Origin: UBA12014 sp029248335
Lineage (GTDB): Bacteria; Planctomycetota; Phycisphaerae; Phycisphaerales; SM1A02
DNA length: 41,925 bases
Reading direction: 5' to 3'
NCBI GenBank assembly: GCA_029248335.1
Contig: JAQWJM010000083.1
Coordinates: forward strand, 1 to 41,925
A program made the position numbers and the translations under genes. The notes below the pieces were generated by a model, which was given only the letters and a program-made list of their open reading frames with translations, was not told the DNA's origin and did not search any database. Shown in pieces: positions 24,725-33,200 of this stretch (positions are counted from its first letter, which is position 1; each line of letters opens with the position of its first letter).

Positions 24725-26853
24725 GTGGATCGAATCCCGACCATCGCGCGATCAATGCGGGGCAGTCCCTCGCCGACGACGCGACCAGACTCGACGGGCT
24801 CGCCAAGGCCACCGGGGACGCCCGCTATTCGCGCGATCACCTTCGCGACGACATGCGATGGGTCCGGCTCATCCGATGCCCCTGGGGCAAGGCGACGCTT
24901 GAATCCCTCGACCGGGACGCGGCACTCGCGGTGCCGGGCGTGACGGAAGTCGTCGTCTCCGGTGATGCCGGCGACTACGACGGTGATTCCATCGGGTACG
25001 TCGTCGCCGAGAACCGCCGGGCCCTCGAACGGGGACTCGACGCCCTCGACGCTCGATGGGCTCGCGCCGCCTGCAAGACCGGCATTCTCGAGGATGAACG
25101 GGTTCGCGCCCCGATGGGCAAGCCGGAAGGCGATGCCGCCGACGCGATCGAGGCGTCGGAATTCACCTTCGAAGCGACCTACACCACGCCGGTCCAGACC
25201 CATTCGTCGCTTGAGACGCATGGCATGATGATCGAACCCGACGGCGAGAACGCGACCGTCCACGCCTCGACGCAGGGCACCTTCCTCGTCGCCGATCAGA
25301 TCGGCCGTTTCCTCGGGAAGCGACGATCACGGGTCGTGGTGGACTGCGAGTACATCGGAGGCGGATTCGGGTCCAAGTTCCAGATCGGCAAGGAGGGCGC
25401 CGCCGCGGGCCTCGCCGCGAAGAGTTCGGGCAAGCCCGTCTACTCCTTCTGCGACCGTCGAGAGGAACACCTCGACACCGGCAACCGCCCCTCCCTCCTC
25501 TGCAAGGTCAAGCTCGGCCACGATGCCGACGGGACCATACGCGGGGCCCGACTCGAGACCTTCGGAGGCACCGGCGTCTCCAGCCGCGGTGGCGGCGCCC
25601 GGGTCCCCAGCGGACGCTTCGATTTCGGCGCCGTCGACGGCCCGAATCATCAGAACGTGCAGTTCAATGCCGGCGGACCTCGCGCGATGCGCGCCCCCGG
25701 CTGCCCCCAGGGTGCCTTCGTCGAGGAACTGATGCTCGACGAGATCGCACACCGGTGCGGCGTCGATCCCCTCGCCCTTCGTCGCCGCCTCGACGACTCG
25801 AAGCGACGCGGCGAGATGTACGACGTCGCGGCACGGCTGATCGGCTGGTCGGCGCGACCCGAAACGGGATCGCAGGACGGACCGATGCGGACCGGCTACG
25901 GCATCGCGACCTGCGACTGGGGCAAGGGCCGGGTGCCGGCGAAGATCGAAGTGGTCGTCCACCCGGACGGCCATCTCGAGGTGCGGACCGGCACCCAGGA
26001 CGTCGGAACGGGACAGCGAACCGCGATGGGCGCCGTGGTCGCCGAACGAATCGGCGTTCCGCTCGCCAACGTCTCGGTGGCGATCGGAAACTCCAGACTC
26101 CCCTCGGGCCCCGCCTCGGGCGGCTCGGTCTGCACGCCCAGCACCGCCCCCGCGGCGATGGCGGCGGCGGATCTCGCCCGCGATCGGATGCTCGCGGACG
26201 TGGCCAAGCGCGACGGTCTGGATGTGACCACCCTTCGAATCGACGACGGCGTCGTGAAGTCGGGAGACCGAGCGATCGTCCGCTGGGAGGATGCCTGCAA
26301 GCGTCTCCCCGAGCCGATCTCGGTGATGGGCGAATTCGATGCACGACCGAACGCCTATTGGGGCGACGGATCCTCCGAGGGGGTGCAGGCCGCCCGCGTC
26401 GAGGTCGACTGCGAGACCGGCCAGGTCTTCGTCCGCGAGGTGGTGGCGATCCAGTCCTGCGGCCTTCCACTGGTTCGCAAGCCCGCCGAGAGCCAGATCA
26501 TCGGTGGCGTGATCCAGGGTGCGAGCTACGCCCTCTTCGAGGAACAGATCCTCGATCCGGCGACCGGCGCGGTGCTGAACGCCAACTTCGAGAGCTACAA
26601 GATCCTCGGCTCGAAGGACTGTCCGAAGATCGTCCCCGTGCTCTGGCGGGACGGTCAGACGGGCGCTCGAGCGCTCGGTGAGCCACCGGTCATTCCGACC
26701 GCGGCCGCGATCGCCAACGCCGTGTTCAACGCGATCGGCCGACCCGTTCGAGATCTCCCGCTCCGCCCGGATCGGGTCCTCGCGGCCCTCGCCGAACCGG
26801 TACCGGAACGCGTCGCGACCTCGACCAACATCAAGACGGAGGTGCGGGCATGA
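24721..26853 (+). CDS. Molybdopterin-binding catalytic subunit of aldehyde oxidoreductase (PaoC-like)
   Basis: Large subunit that hydroxylates the aldehyde at a molybdenum cofactor, probably in the MCD (cytosine dinucleotide) form. The 710-residue product shows the xanthine-dehydrogenase fold: a/b hammerhead start ATRLDGLAKATGDARYSRDH, GGGFGSKF, MRAPGCPQGAFVEELMLDE, DVGTGQRTAMGAVVAERIGV, PSGPASGGSVCTPS. Near the C terminus, ARALGEPPVIPTAAAIANAV holds the catalytic base Glu654. Length is close to PaoC. It has no signal of its own and would be carried out with the Tat subunit. Gene order here is Fe-S, Mo, FAD, whereas E. coli pao is Fe-S, FAD, Mo. It overlaps both neighbours by 4 bases. Confidence 0.93.
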   Translation: MSGSNPDHRAINAGQSLADDATRLDGLAKATGDARYSRDHLRDDMRWVRLIRCPWGKATLESLDRDAALAVPGVTEVVVSGDAGDYDGDSIGYVVAENRRALERGLDALDARWARAACKTGILEDERVRAPMGKPEGDAADAIEASEFTFEATYTTPVQTHSSLETHGMMIEPDGENATVHASTQGTFLVADQIGRFLGKRRSRVVVDCEYIGGGFGSKFQIGKEGAAAGLAAKSSGKPVYSFCDRREEHLDTGNRPSLLCKVKLGHDADGTIRGARLETFGGTGVSSRGGGARVPSGRFDFGAVDGPNHQNVQFNAGGPRAMRAPGCPQGAFVEELMLDEIAHRCGVDPLALRRRLDDSKRRGEMYDVAARLIGWSARPETGSQDGPMRTGYGIATCDWGKGRVPAKIEVVVHPDGHLEVRTGTQDVGTGQRTAMGAVVAERIGVPLANVSVAIGNSRLPSGPASGGSVCTPSTAPAAMAAADLARDRMLADVAKRDGLDVTTLRIDDGVVKSGDRAIVRWEDACKRLPEPISVMGEFDARPNAYWGDGSSEGVQAARVEVDCETGQVFVREVVAIQSCGLPLVRKPAESQIIGGVIQGASYALFEEQILDPATGAVLNANFESYKILGSKDCPKIVPVLWRDGQTGARALGEPPVIPTAAAIANAVFNAIGRPVRDLPLRPDRVLAALAEPVPERVATSTNIKTEVRA

Positions 26854-27830
26854 ATCCGTTCGCGTACACCAGTCCGAAATCCACCGGTGAAGCCACGTCG
26901 CTCGCGACGTCGAAGGACCACTCGCTGCCGGTGCTCAAGACGGGCGGCATGGACCTGCTCGACCGAATGAAGGAAGGGATCGAGAATCCGGGTCTGGTGA
27001 TCGACCTCACCCGCATCGACGATCCGGCCCTCGACCGGATCGAGTCGGGACGCATCGGCGGGCGAGCGACGCTCGCCGCGGTCAGCGACTCGAGGGCCAT
27101 CCGCGACTCGGTTCCGATGATCGCCGAGGCCTGCGGCAGCGCCGCGACGCCGCAGGTCCGCAACGTCGCCAGCGTCGCCGGGAATCTCCTGCAGGAGACG
27201 CGATGCTGGTACTGGCGGATGGAGCGGTTCGACTGCGTCCGCAAGGGCGGCGAAGGCTGTCCCGCCCGTGAAGGCGAACACCGCTTCCACGCCCTGTTCC
27301 CGGAAGGGCCGTGCCTGATGGTCCATCCCTCGAACCTTGCACCGGCCCTGCTCCTCCTCGATGCCACCATCGAGGTCGCCGGTGGCGACCGGGAATCGAT
27401 CCCGATGGCGGATCTCCAACCCGACCCCACGAAGGACTGGCGCTCGACCAGCGTGCTCGCCCCGGGCGAGGTGCTGACCGGCATCCGGTTCGATGCCGCC
27501 CCCAATTCCGGCTTCGTCGCCCTGAAGCAGAAGCAGTCGTTCGACTGGCCGATGGTGAGCGGCTACGCCGTGCTCGACCTCGACGGCGATGTGATTCGAT
27601 CCGCCCGGACCTGCGCCGGCGCCGTCGCGCCTCGCCCACGACTCCTGCCCGCCGTGGACGCGGCCCTCGCGGGTGTCTCGATCACCGACGAGGCGGCGAT
27701 CCGGAAGGCGTGCGATGCCGCGACCGAAGGTGCGGCACCGTTGCCCGGCACCACCTACAAGAAGACGCTGCTTCCGGTGGCGATCCGCCGGGCGGTGATG
27801 GCGGCCGCGAACCCGGGAGGTGACGCATGA
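26850..27830 (+). CDS. FAD subunit with extra [4Fe-4S] site (PaoB-like)
   Basis: FAD-binding middle subunit that passes electrons from the Fe-S clusters to the acceptor. The 326-residue product has ATPQVRNVASVAGNLLQETR, the family flavin loop. Unlike ordinary xanthine-dehydrogenase FAD subunits it has an insert with Cys119, Cys129, Cys137 and Cys155 (TRCWYWRMERFDC, GCPAREGEHRFHALF, GPC). PaoB and 4-hydroxybenzoyl-CoA reductase carry such an insert and bind a [4Fe-4S] cluster there. The C-terminal CO-dehydrogenase-flavoprotein-like domain includes TCAGAVAPRPRLLPAVDAAL. It overlaps the Mo subunit by ATGA and the next small gene likewise, so the set is one tightly coupled operon. Confidence 0.9.
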   Translation: MNPFAYTSPKSTGEATSLATSKDHSLPVLKTGGMDLLDRMKEGIENPGLVIDLTRIDDPALDRIESGRIGGRATLAAVSDSRAIRDSVPMIAEACGSAATPQVRNVASVAGNLLQETRCWYWRMERFDCVRKGGEGCPAREGEHRFHALFPEGPCLMVHPSNLAPALLLLDATIEVAGGDRESIPMADLQPDPTKDWRSTSVLAPGEVLTGIRFDAAPNSGFVALKQKQSFDWPMVSGYAVLDLDGDVIRSARTCAGAVAPRPRLLPAVDAALAGVSITDEAAIRKACDAATEGAAPLPGTTYKKTLLPVAIRRAVMAAANPGGDA

Positions 27831-28063
27831 GCGATTCCGACAACGATCCCACCGTCCACCTCGACCTCGTCGAAACCTGCGTGAACCTGCGTCACAAGAA
27901 CATGTACGTGATGCTCGAGCACATGCATCGGGGGCTCGTGGACGACTCCAGCACCACCCGCTGCTTCTGGTGCGTGGTGAGCCAGGACGACCGCGGCCCC
28001 GATCGCCAGGGCGTGACCCCGGGCGACTGCAGCGGCGGTCGAGCCTGCCACGAATCGGCGTGA
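27827..28063 (+). CDS. Small cysteine-rich protein in the molybdenum hydroxylase operon
   Basis: A 78-residue protein I cannot assign. It overlaps the FAD subunit stop (ATGA) and the MocA start (GTGA), so it is translated as part of the operon. It has five cysteines: Cys18, a CFWC pair at 46-49, and Cys68 and Cys74 (DCSGGRAC). It also has His residues in the helical MYVMLEHMHRG. No signal peptide is visible. A metal- or cluster-binding accessory role in building the oxidoreductase is an inference from cysteine content and position. Confidence 0.75.
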   Translation: MSDSDNDPTVHLDLVETCVNLRHKNMYVMLEHMHRGLVDDSSTTRCFWCVVSQDDRGPDRQGVTPGDCSGGRACHESA

Positions 28064-28674
28064 CGGACGCCGCGAGAATCCCCGCCCGCACGATCGCGGT
28101 GCTGCTCGCCGGCGGGCGTTCAGAGCGGATGGGTCGCTGCAAGCAGACGCTTCCCTGGTCGAGGGAGGGCCGCCCCACCACCGTCGTCGCGGCGGCCTAC
28201 GACACGATCGCGGCGGTGGCCGACGAAGTCGTGGTCACGGTCGGACGGCACGCGACCGACATCATCGACGCCCTCGAGGGCCGACCCGCGACGATCGTCG
28301 ACGTCGACCCCGATGGAACGATGCTGGACTCCGCCCGCGCGGGGATTCGCGCGGCGCTCGCCGCGGACGCGGGCCGGATCGTGCTTCATCTCTCGGATCA
28401 TCCCGCGGTGGCGACCACCACGGTCCGTCATCTGGTCGACGCGGCCGAAGAAGCGGACTACGTCCACCCCCGGCGCGGTGATCGAGGTGGGCACCCGGTG
28501 GTGCTTTCGAGGGCCATCGCGTCGTGCATCCTCGAGACATCGCTTCCGGACGGCCTGCGATCGGCGCGGGATCTTCCCGGGTTCCGGATCGAGGCCGTGG
28601 ACCTCGACGACGCCGGGGTGCAGATCGATCTGGACACCCCCGAGGACTGGCGCGACGGCTCGCCGTCGGCATGA
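28060..28674 (+). CDS. mocA: Molybdenum cofactor cytidylyltransferase (MocA/MobA-like)
   Basis: Transfers CMP (MocA) or GMP (MobA) to molybdopterin. The 204-residue product has the nucleotidyltransferase signature AVLLAGGRSERMGRCKQTLP (residues 13-32), then VVVTVGRHATDI, VLHLSDHPAVATTTVRHLVD and the later RGDRGGHPVVLSR. The LSDHPAV (in place of LCDqPxv) and GHPVV patterns resemble MocA, and xanthine-oxidase-family enzymes use the cytosine form, so MocA is favoured. It would complete the cofactor for the preceding three subunits. The GTG start overlaps the small gene's stop by GTGA. No XdhC-type insertion chaperone (PaoD) is seen in the window. Confidence 0.85.
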   Translation: MTDAARIPARTIAVLLAGGRSERMGRCKQTLPWSREGRPTTVVAAAYDTIAAVADEVVVTVGRHATDIIDALEGRPATIVDVDPDGTMLDSARAGIRAALAADAGRIVLHLSDHPAVATTTVRHLVDAAEEADYVHPRRGDRGGHPVVLSRAIASCILETSLPDGLRSARDLPGFRIEAVDLDDAGVQIDLDTPEDWRDGSPSA

Positions 28675-28698
28675 CGCCGAGGCCTTGCCCGCGCCGGC

Positions 28699-29487
28699 TC
28701 AGCCGCAGAGTTCGTCGAGCTGCCGGCGCAGTCGCGGCCGGGTCTCCTCGACGTATCGCTTCATGATCCGCTGTCGATTCTCATCCTCACCGACCGGCCC
28801 GAACGGCTCCGGTGAATCGAGCCACGATGCGGCGGCGCGAAGCCTGGCGCACTGCTCGGCGGTGGGCTTCACGGCCCCGTCCTCTCGAAGAAGATCGGTC
28901 AGCCCCCAACCGAAGGAGTCGACGGTCGCGAGCGTCGCGATGAGTCCGCGAGGCACCGATCCATCGAAACCATGCGCGATCCGCGGCAGGTTGGCCATCG
29001 CGACGATCACGTTCATCGCCCGCGCCTGATCGTCCTGAACCAGGGCGTAGCGAAGATCCGCCCAGAACGTCTTTCCGATTCCTCGGATCGCCTGCGGTCG
29101 GATTCCCCCACCGCCGGCGGGAACCCCCCAGTCACCAGCGAGGTCGGTGATCGGCGTGTTGAAGACCCGAAGGTCCTCGATCAGCACCACCACCTGCGGA
29201 TCCCGCGGCTCAACCGGGGGAAACCGAGCGTCGAGCCACTGATCGAAGCTCGACCGCACCACCGAATCCGACGCGACGATCTGCGAATTGCCCTTCTTCG
29301 GCCAGGCCTGCAGTGCCGTGCTCCACACGGCGGCGCCCGCGGTCGTGCCCCCCGTCGCGGCGGGCCCGGTGCCTGCGACCCCGGATGAGACGCCCACCGT
29401 GATTCCGGATCCGGCGTCGCCGCATCCGGCCAGTGGAATCGCGACGGCGGACAAGGTGGCGACGAGCAGTGCGTTGAGGTTTCTCAT
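28699..29487 (-). CDS. Lipoprotein of unknown function
   Basis: A 262-residue probable lipoprotein. The signal sequence MRNLNALLVATLSAVAIP leads to the lipobox LAGC, and a Gly/Ala/Thr-rich tether follows (about 22-55). The mature part has an SQIVASDSVVRSSFDQWLDA segment and ends in helical, charged sequence (KRYVEETRPRLRRQLDELCG). I do not recognise the family and see no catalytic motif. Convergent with mocA, with 24 bases between stops. The upstream 46 bases to moaA's stop hold no clear SD. Confidence 0.75.
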   Translation of the reverse strand: MRNLNALLVATLSAVAIPLAGCGDAGSGITVGVSSGVAGTGPAATGGTTAGAAVWSTALQAWPKKGNSQIVASDSVVRSSFDQWLDARFPPVEPRDPQVVVLIEDLRVFNTPITDLAGDWGVPAGGGGIRPQAIRGIGKTFWADLRYALVQDDQARAMNVIVAMANLPRIAHGFDGSVPRGLIATLATVDSFGWGLTDLLREDGAVKPTAEQCARLRAAASWLDSPEPFGPVGEDENRQRIMKRYVEETRPRLRRQLDELCG

Positions 29488-29533
29488 CGACGTATTCGAC
29501 CCGGAGATCGCGCGTCTGTAAAGCGAACCGGAC

Positions 29534-30586
29534 TCAGCCCCCGATGCTGCTCATCGCCCGATCACCGCGTTCGCCGTGGACTTCCGGCTTCATCGCCGTG
29601 CAATCCCGGAACGCCCGGTGAAGGCGATCATCCACGTCGCCTTCCTCGGCGGTGCGGAGCAACGGGGCGAGATCCACCTCGCCACCGTCGAAGAGACAGC
29701 TGCGGAGGACGCCGGCGGCGGTGAGCCGAAGCCGGTTGCAGTTCTCGCAGAAAGGCTTGCTCATGGCATGGATGAGCCCGATCCGGCCCCGACCGCCCGG
29801 CATCGCGAGGAGTCTTGCGGGGCCGACGCCCGGATCGGATCTCGCGTCGATGGGCTCGAGCCGGCCGTGGACGGACTCGATCGAGGCGACGATCTCCTCC
29901 GCTTCGACCAGGTGCCCCGCGGCATCGGCGTCGGCGAAGACACTCGACCCGAGCGGCATGAATTCGATGAATCGAACCGTCCAGTCGCGCTCGCGGGCGA
30001 GCGTCGCGAATGCCGCGACCTCGTCGTCGTTCACGCCTCGGATCACCACCACGTTCAACTTCACGCGGTCGAATGCGGCGGCGGTCGCCTCGAGCCCGCG
30101 CTCGAAGACCTCGTACCGGCCCCCACCCGTGATCTCCCGATATCGATCGGGCCGGAGACTGTCGACGGACACCGTCACCCGGTCGAGCCCCGCCTCGCGA
30201 AGCGGTTCCGCGAGACGATGCATCTGAAGGCCGTTGGTCGTCATCGAGATCTCGGAATCGCCGATGCCTCGAAGCCGACGAATGATCTCCAGCAGTTCGC
30301 CACGGACCGTCGGTTCGCCACCGGTGATCTTGAAGTGCCGCACCCCGATTCGATGGGCGTAGGTCGCGATGCGCTCGAGCTCGGCGACCGACAGCAACGC
30401 GTCCTTCGGCTCGAAGGCGACGCCACCATCGGGCATGCAGTAGCCACAGCGAAGGTTGCAGCGGTCGGTGATCGAGATCCGCAGCATCCGGACCGAGTCG
30501 AGGGATCTCGGACCGGCCGCGAAGCGAGGCCTCGAGGTCGTGGCCTGCAGGACGTCGAGCGGGATGTTCGAAGCGGACGTCGTCAC
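29534..30586 (-). CDS. moaA: GTP 3',8-cyclase (molybdenum cofactor synthesis)
   Basis: Radical-SAM enzyme for the first step of molybdenum cofactor synthesis, converting GTP to 3',8-cyclo-7,8-dihydro-GTP. The 350-residue product has the SAM cluster motif ITDRCNLRCGYCMPDGG (Cys43, Cys47, Cys50), KITGGEPTVRGELLEIIRRL and MTTNGLQM. The second cluster uses FCENCNRLRLTAAGVLRSCL. It ends in the conserved SSIGG, the GG tail needed for catalysis. The start is taken as GTG at 30586: a TACCAT box lies 6 bases before it. An in-frame ATG at 30625 would add 13 residues. It likely serves the oxidoreductase encoded 1 kb away on the other strand. MoaC, MoaE, MoeA and other partners are outside the window. 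Confidence 0.95.
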   Translation of the reverse strand: MTTSASNIPLDVLQATTSRPRFAAGPRSLDSVRMLRISITDRCNLRCGYCMPDGGVAFEPKDALLSVAELERIATYAHRIGVRHFKITGGEPTVRGELLEIIRRLRGIGDSEISMTTNGLQMHRLAEPLREAGLDRVTVSVDSLRPDRYREITGGGRYEVFERGLEATAAAFDRVKLNVVVIRGVNDDEVAAFATLARERDWTVRFIEFMPLGSSVFADADAAGHLVEAEEIVASIESVHGRLEPIDARSDPGVGPARLLAMPGGRGRIGLIHAMSKPFCENCNRLRLTAAGVLRSCLFDGGEVDLAPLLRTAEEGDVDDRLHRAFRDCTAMKPEVHGERGDRAMSSIGG

Positions 30587-30592
30587 ATCCTG

Positions 30593-30598
30593 ATGGTA
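30593..30598 (-). promoter_or_regulatory. -10-like box TACCAT, 6 bases before the moaA start
   Basis: TACCAT on the minus strand is followed by 6 bases and the GTG at 30586. AGGA overlaps the gap but is too close to the start (1 base) to act as a normal SD. Confidence 0.35.
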
Positions 30599-30638
30599 CT
30601 CCCCCGAGGATCCGGAGGGCACCATGATCCTGACGAGT

Positions 30639-31058
30639 TCAGGCGGCCGCGCCGGGACGCGTGATCGACTGACCGGGAACCAGCGCGAGTTCGAGCTGCC
30701 GCTCGATGGCATCGCGGAGGGGCGATGCAAGAAGCGGCTTGGAGACCACCTCGATGCCGGCCAGCTCGTCGATGCCGCAGATCTCGAGGCTCGCGGCACC
30801 GAGTTCGCTCAGCAGCACGACGGGCGTCGTGGATCGGGTCCGGACCCGGCGAGCGAGGACACCGCCGTCTCCGCCGGGCATGTTCAGGTCCGCGATGACG
30901 AGGTCGAAACGACTTCGGGCGAATTCCCGCCAGGCCGTGGCCCCGGTGGTGGCGGTGATGAAACCGCATCCAAGTCCACTCACCACGTTGACGATCGCCT
31001 GGACGTCCTTGCGGTCGTCGTCGGCGATGAGCAGGGTTGGCCCGGTTCGATTCCGCAT
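30639..31058 (-). CDS. Single-domain response regulator
   Basis: A 139-residue receiver domain without an output domain. The pocket is TLLIADDDRKD, the phosphorylation site is in LVIADLNMPGGDGG, the conserved Ser is in VVLLSELGA and the Lys is in VVSKPLLAS. It ends in a short Pro/Ala tail. The ATG at 31058 has GGGAAA upstream; an earlier in-frame ATG adds 14 residues of basic sequence. It lies 52 bases before moaA on the same strand. No kinase is nearby. It is not closely similar to the receiver at 18411. Confidence 0.85.
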   Translation of the reverse strand: MRNRTGPTLLIADDDRKDVQAIVNVVSGLGCGFITATTGATAWREFARSRFDLVIADLNMPGGDGGVLARRVRTRSTTPVVLLSELGAASLEICGIDELAGIEVVSKPLLASPLRDAIERQLELALVPGQSITRPGAAA

Positions 31059-31218
31059 GGCGGTCGATTTCCCGTTTCCCCGGCCTCGATGTCCGATCAT
31101 CCGATGCGGCCTGATCTCCGAAAATCCGGACGAACAGGGCCGTACGGGCCGTATCGACGGACGATGGCCCCGTCTTCACGGGTTCCTTCGAATTTCAGCG
31201 TGATCCGAGGCGTGGAGT

Positions 31219-31866
31219 TCAGAAGCCGCGGCTGGGACCGGTCGACGGGTCCATCGACGGATCCACTCCGGGATCCGCACCGGGTTCGAGTCCGGGATCG
31301 GCCGCCTGCGGAAGCCCGGGATCGGCGACGCCGACCGGCGCTGGAGCCCCCTCCACCGCGGCCCCGGGCGTTCCGGTTCCATCCTCCGCTTCGACCTCCT
31401 CCGCGAGCCCGCGGGACGTCGCATCCGGCGCGTCGGCCTGAGCCTCGGCCCGTTCCGCCGCCACCTTGTCGCGAGCCGCTTCCGCCCGCAGCAGCACCTC
31501 GTCGGCGTCGTCGGACTCGACGACGAGCTGGAAGTGCCAGACGTTCCGACTCTCGATCTCCGCCGGTACGAGTTCCGCGAAGAAATCAGGCCCCGGAAGG
31601 TCCCAGACCGGTGCATTCGCCGACCGGCCGGTCATCACCGGCTCCCAGCCCGGCTTCTCGACGCGAACGTCGTACTTGCCGTAGTGCAGGATCTCGACCT
31701 CGCAGGGCGTCGACCCCACCTCACGATCGTTCATCCAGACCACGGCGCCATCGGGATCGGAGGTGATCTGGACGACCCGCCGGACGCACCCCGCCCCGAA
31801 GACCAACATCGCCCCGAAGAGCATCATCGAGATCGAGCGCGGAATGTCGGCGTTTCTGGTGTTCAC
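31219..31866 (-). CDS. PEGA-domain lipoprotein with proline-rich tail
   Basis: A 215-residue probable envelope lipoprotein. The signal peptide runs through SISMMLFGAMLVF to the lipobox GAGC. A PEGA-like surface domain follows: VVQITSDPDGAVVWMNDREV then GSTPCEVEILHYGKYDVRVE, the usual pattern for this small beta module. The middle is helical and charged (LLRAEAARDKVAAERAEAQA), and the tail is low-complexity Asp/Pro/Gly, about 40 residues. I chose GTG at 31866 because it supplies a charged n-region and follows a TACAAC box by 6 bases; an ATG at 31827 is an alternative. It diverges from lptB. Confidence 0.75.
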   Translation of the reverse strand: MNTRNADIPRSISMMLFGAMLVFGAGCVRRVVQITSDPDGAVVWMNDREVGSTPCEVEILHYGKYDVRVEKPGWEPVMTGRSANAPVWDLPGPDFFAELVPAEIESRNVWHFQLVVESDDADEVLLRAEAARDKVAAERAEAQADAPDATSRGLAEEVEAEDGTGTPGAAVEGAPAPVGVADPGLPQAADPGLEPGADPGVDPSMDPSTGPSRGF

Positions 31867-31872
31867 GACTCG

Positions 31873-31878
31873 GTTGTA
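31873..31878 (-). promoter_or_regulatory. -10-like box TACAAC, 6 bases before the PEGA lipoprotein
   Basis: TACAAC on the minus strand ends 6 bases before the GTG at 31866. No SD is present. It sits 54 bases from the lptB box on the opposite strand, so the two form a compact divergent pair. Confidence 0.35.
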
Positions 31879-31932
31879 ACGGGCCGCGCGAGGGCTCGCA
31901 AGCCGTCGCCGGAGCCGACCGCCGTCCCCGGT

Positions 31933-31938
31933 TAGAAT
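31933..31938 (+). promoter_or_regulatory. -10-like box TAGAAT, 8 bases before lptB
   Basis: TAGAAT ends 8 bases before the ATG at 31947 (GACCGCAG between), with no SD and no clear -35. Confidence 0.42.
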
Positions 31939-31946
31939 GACCGCAG

Positions 31947-32681
31947 ATGGCACTGCTCGAAGTCCAAGATCTCCAGAAGACCTACAGCGGCCGCCGCGTC
32001 GTCGACGGTGTCGGATTCACGGTCGAAGCCGGCGAGATCGTCGGACTGCTCGGCCGGAACGGCGCCGGGAAGACGACTTCCTTCCGCATGGCCATCGGCA
32101 TGCTGACCCCGGAGAAGGGCCAGGTGATCTTCGACGGCCGGGACGTCACCACCGAGCCGATGTACAAGCACGCCAAGGCCGGCATGGGATACCTCAGCCA
32201 GGAGCCGAGCGTCTTCCAGAAGCTCTCGGTCGAACAGAACGTCATGGCCATCCTCGAGACCCGGGGGCTGGACCGCGATGCTCGACGCCGACGATGCGAC
32301 GAACTGCTGGAGCAGTTCGGCCTGATCCACAAGCGGAAGGAACAGGCACGAACCTGTTCGGGCGGTGAACGCCGACGCCTGGAGATCGCCCGCGCCCTCG
32401 TCACCCGCCCCCGTCTGATGCTGCTCGACGAGCCCTTCGCGGCGGTGGACCCCCACACCGTCGAAGAGCTCCAGACCGAAGTCCGCAAGCTCGCCGATGA
32501 AGGCATCGCGATGCTGGTCACCGATCACAACGTGCAGCAGACCATGCGGATCTGCGATCGCGCCTACATCATTCATCAGGGCAAGAACCTGCGGGACGGC
32601 GATCCGCGCACGATCATCAACGACCCGGTGGTGAAGGACGCGTACCTCGCCAGCACCTTCCGCGGCGACGAGTTCGACTGA
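31947..32681 (+). CDS. lptB: LPS export ABC transporter ATP-binding protein
   Basis: Cytoplasmic ATPase of the LptB2FG complex that extracts LPS from the inner membrane. The 244-residue product has Walker A GLLGRNGAGKTTSFRM, the Q-loop in MGYLSQEPSVFQKLSVEQNV (typical LptB wording), signature CSGGERRRLEIARAL, Walker B MLLDEPFAAVDPHTVEE and the switch His in VTDHNVQQTM. The end YLASTFRGDEF resembles LptB rather than the related branched-chain amino acid ATPases. It is separated by about 23 kb from the LptC/A gene and kdsC. It has no SD and a -10-like box 8 bases upstream. LptF and LptG are not in the window. Confidence 0.93.
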   Translation: MALLEVQDLQKTYSGRRVVDGVGFTVEAGEIVGLLGRNGAGKTTSFRMAIGMLTPEKGQVIFDGRDVTTEPMYKHAKAGMGYLSQEPSVFQKLSVEQNVMAILETRGLDRDARRRRCDELLEQFGLIHKRKEQARTCSGGERRRLEIARALVTRPRLMLLDEPFAAVDPHTVEELQTEVRKLADEGIAMLVTDHNVQQTMRICDRAYIIHQGKNLRDGDPRTIINDPVVKDAYLASTFRGDEFD

Positions 32682-32701
32682 TTCCCGTTCGACCTCGCCG
32701 A

Positions 32702-33124
32702 CTAGCCGATGAACCGGAACGTCATCGGATAGCGGAAGAACTCGCCGTCCCGCCCGGTCGCGATCGCGCCGCGAATCCCGGAGATCAGCTGCACCGGGAT
32801 CCAGACCAGCAGCGCGAGCCATCCGATGATCGGAATCACAATCAGCACGACGAACGTCAGCATGACGTTCATGAGTTCGCGGCCCTGATCGTCGACGAGC
32901 CTGGAGCGATCCTTCAGAATCCCCCAGAAGATGATCACGCCGATCCAGAGCAGCGGAAGGGTTCCAGTCACCAGACCGATGATCGGCCAGAGATGACTTC
33001 CGACCAGCACCGTGCGAATGGTGCTGCAGACTTCGGACTGGCGGAGCTTCCCCGACGGATCGACGATGAAACCGTTGGAATCGCCGTCTCCGTCACGATT
33101 CCAGACCGGCCCCGCGTCGTTCAT
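32702..33124 (-). CDS. DUF4870-like small membrane protein
   Basis: A 140-residue protein with three or so hydrophobic segments: LWPIIGLVTGTLPLLWIGVI, then NVMLTFVVLIVIPIIGWLAL, LLVWIPVQLI. The arrangement, with RSRLVDDQGRELMNVMLTF between segments, resembles the DUF4870/Tic20-like family, whose role is unknown. The N-terminal 40 residues are polar. The ATG at 33124 has AAGGA 9 bases upstream; a longer in-frame start at 33178 lacks one. Convergent with lptB, 20 bases between stops. Confidence 0.7.
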   Translation of the reverse strand: MNDAGPVWNRDGDGDSNGFIVDPSGKLRQSEVCSTIRTVLVGSHLWPIIGLVTGTLPLLWIGVIIFWGILKDRSRLVDDQGRELMNVMLTFVVLIVIPIIGWLALLVWIPVQLISGIRGAIATGRDGEFFRYPMTFRFIG

Positions 33125-33200
33125 GATTCCGGGTCCTTGCATGTCGTCTTGATGGGAAACCGGACGGCCCGATTTCATGACTCCGCCGCATCTCGGGGGA

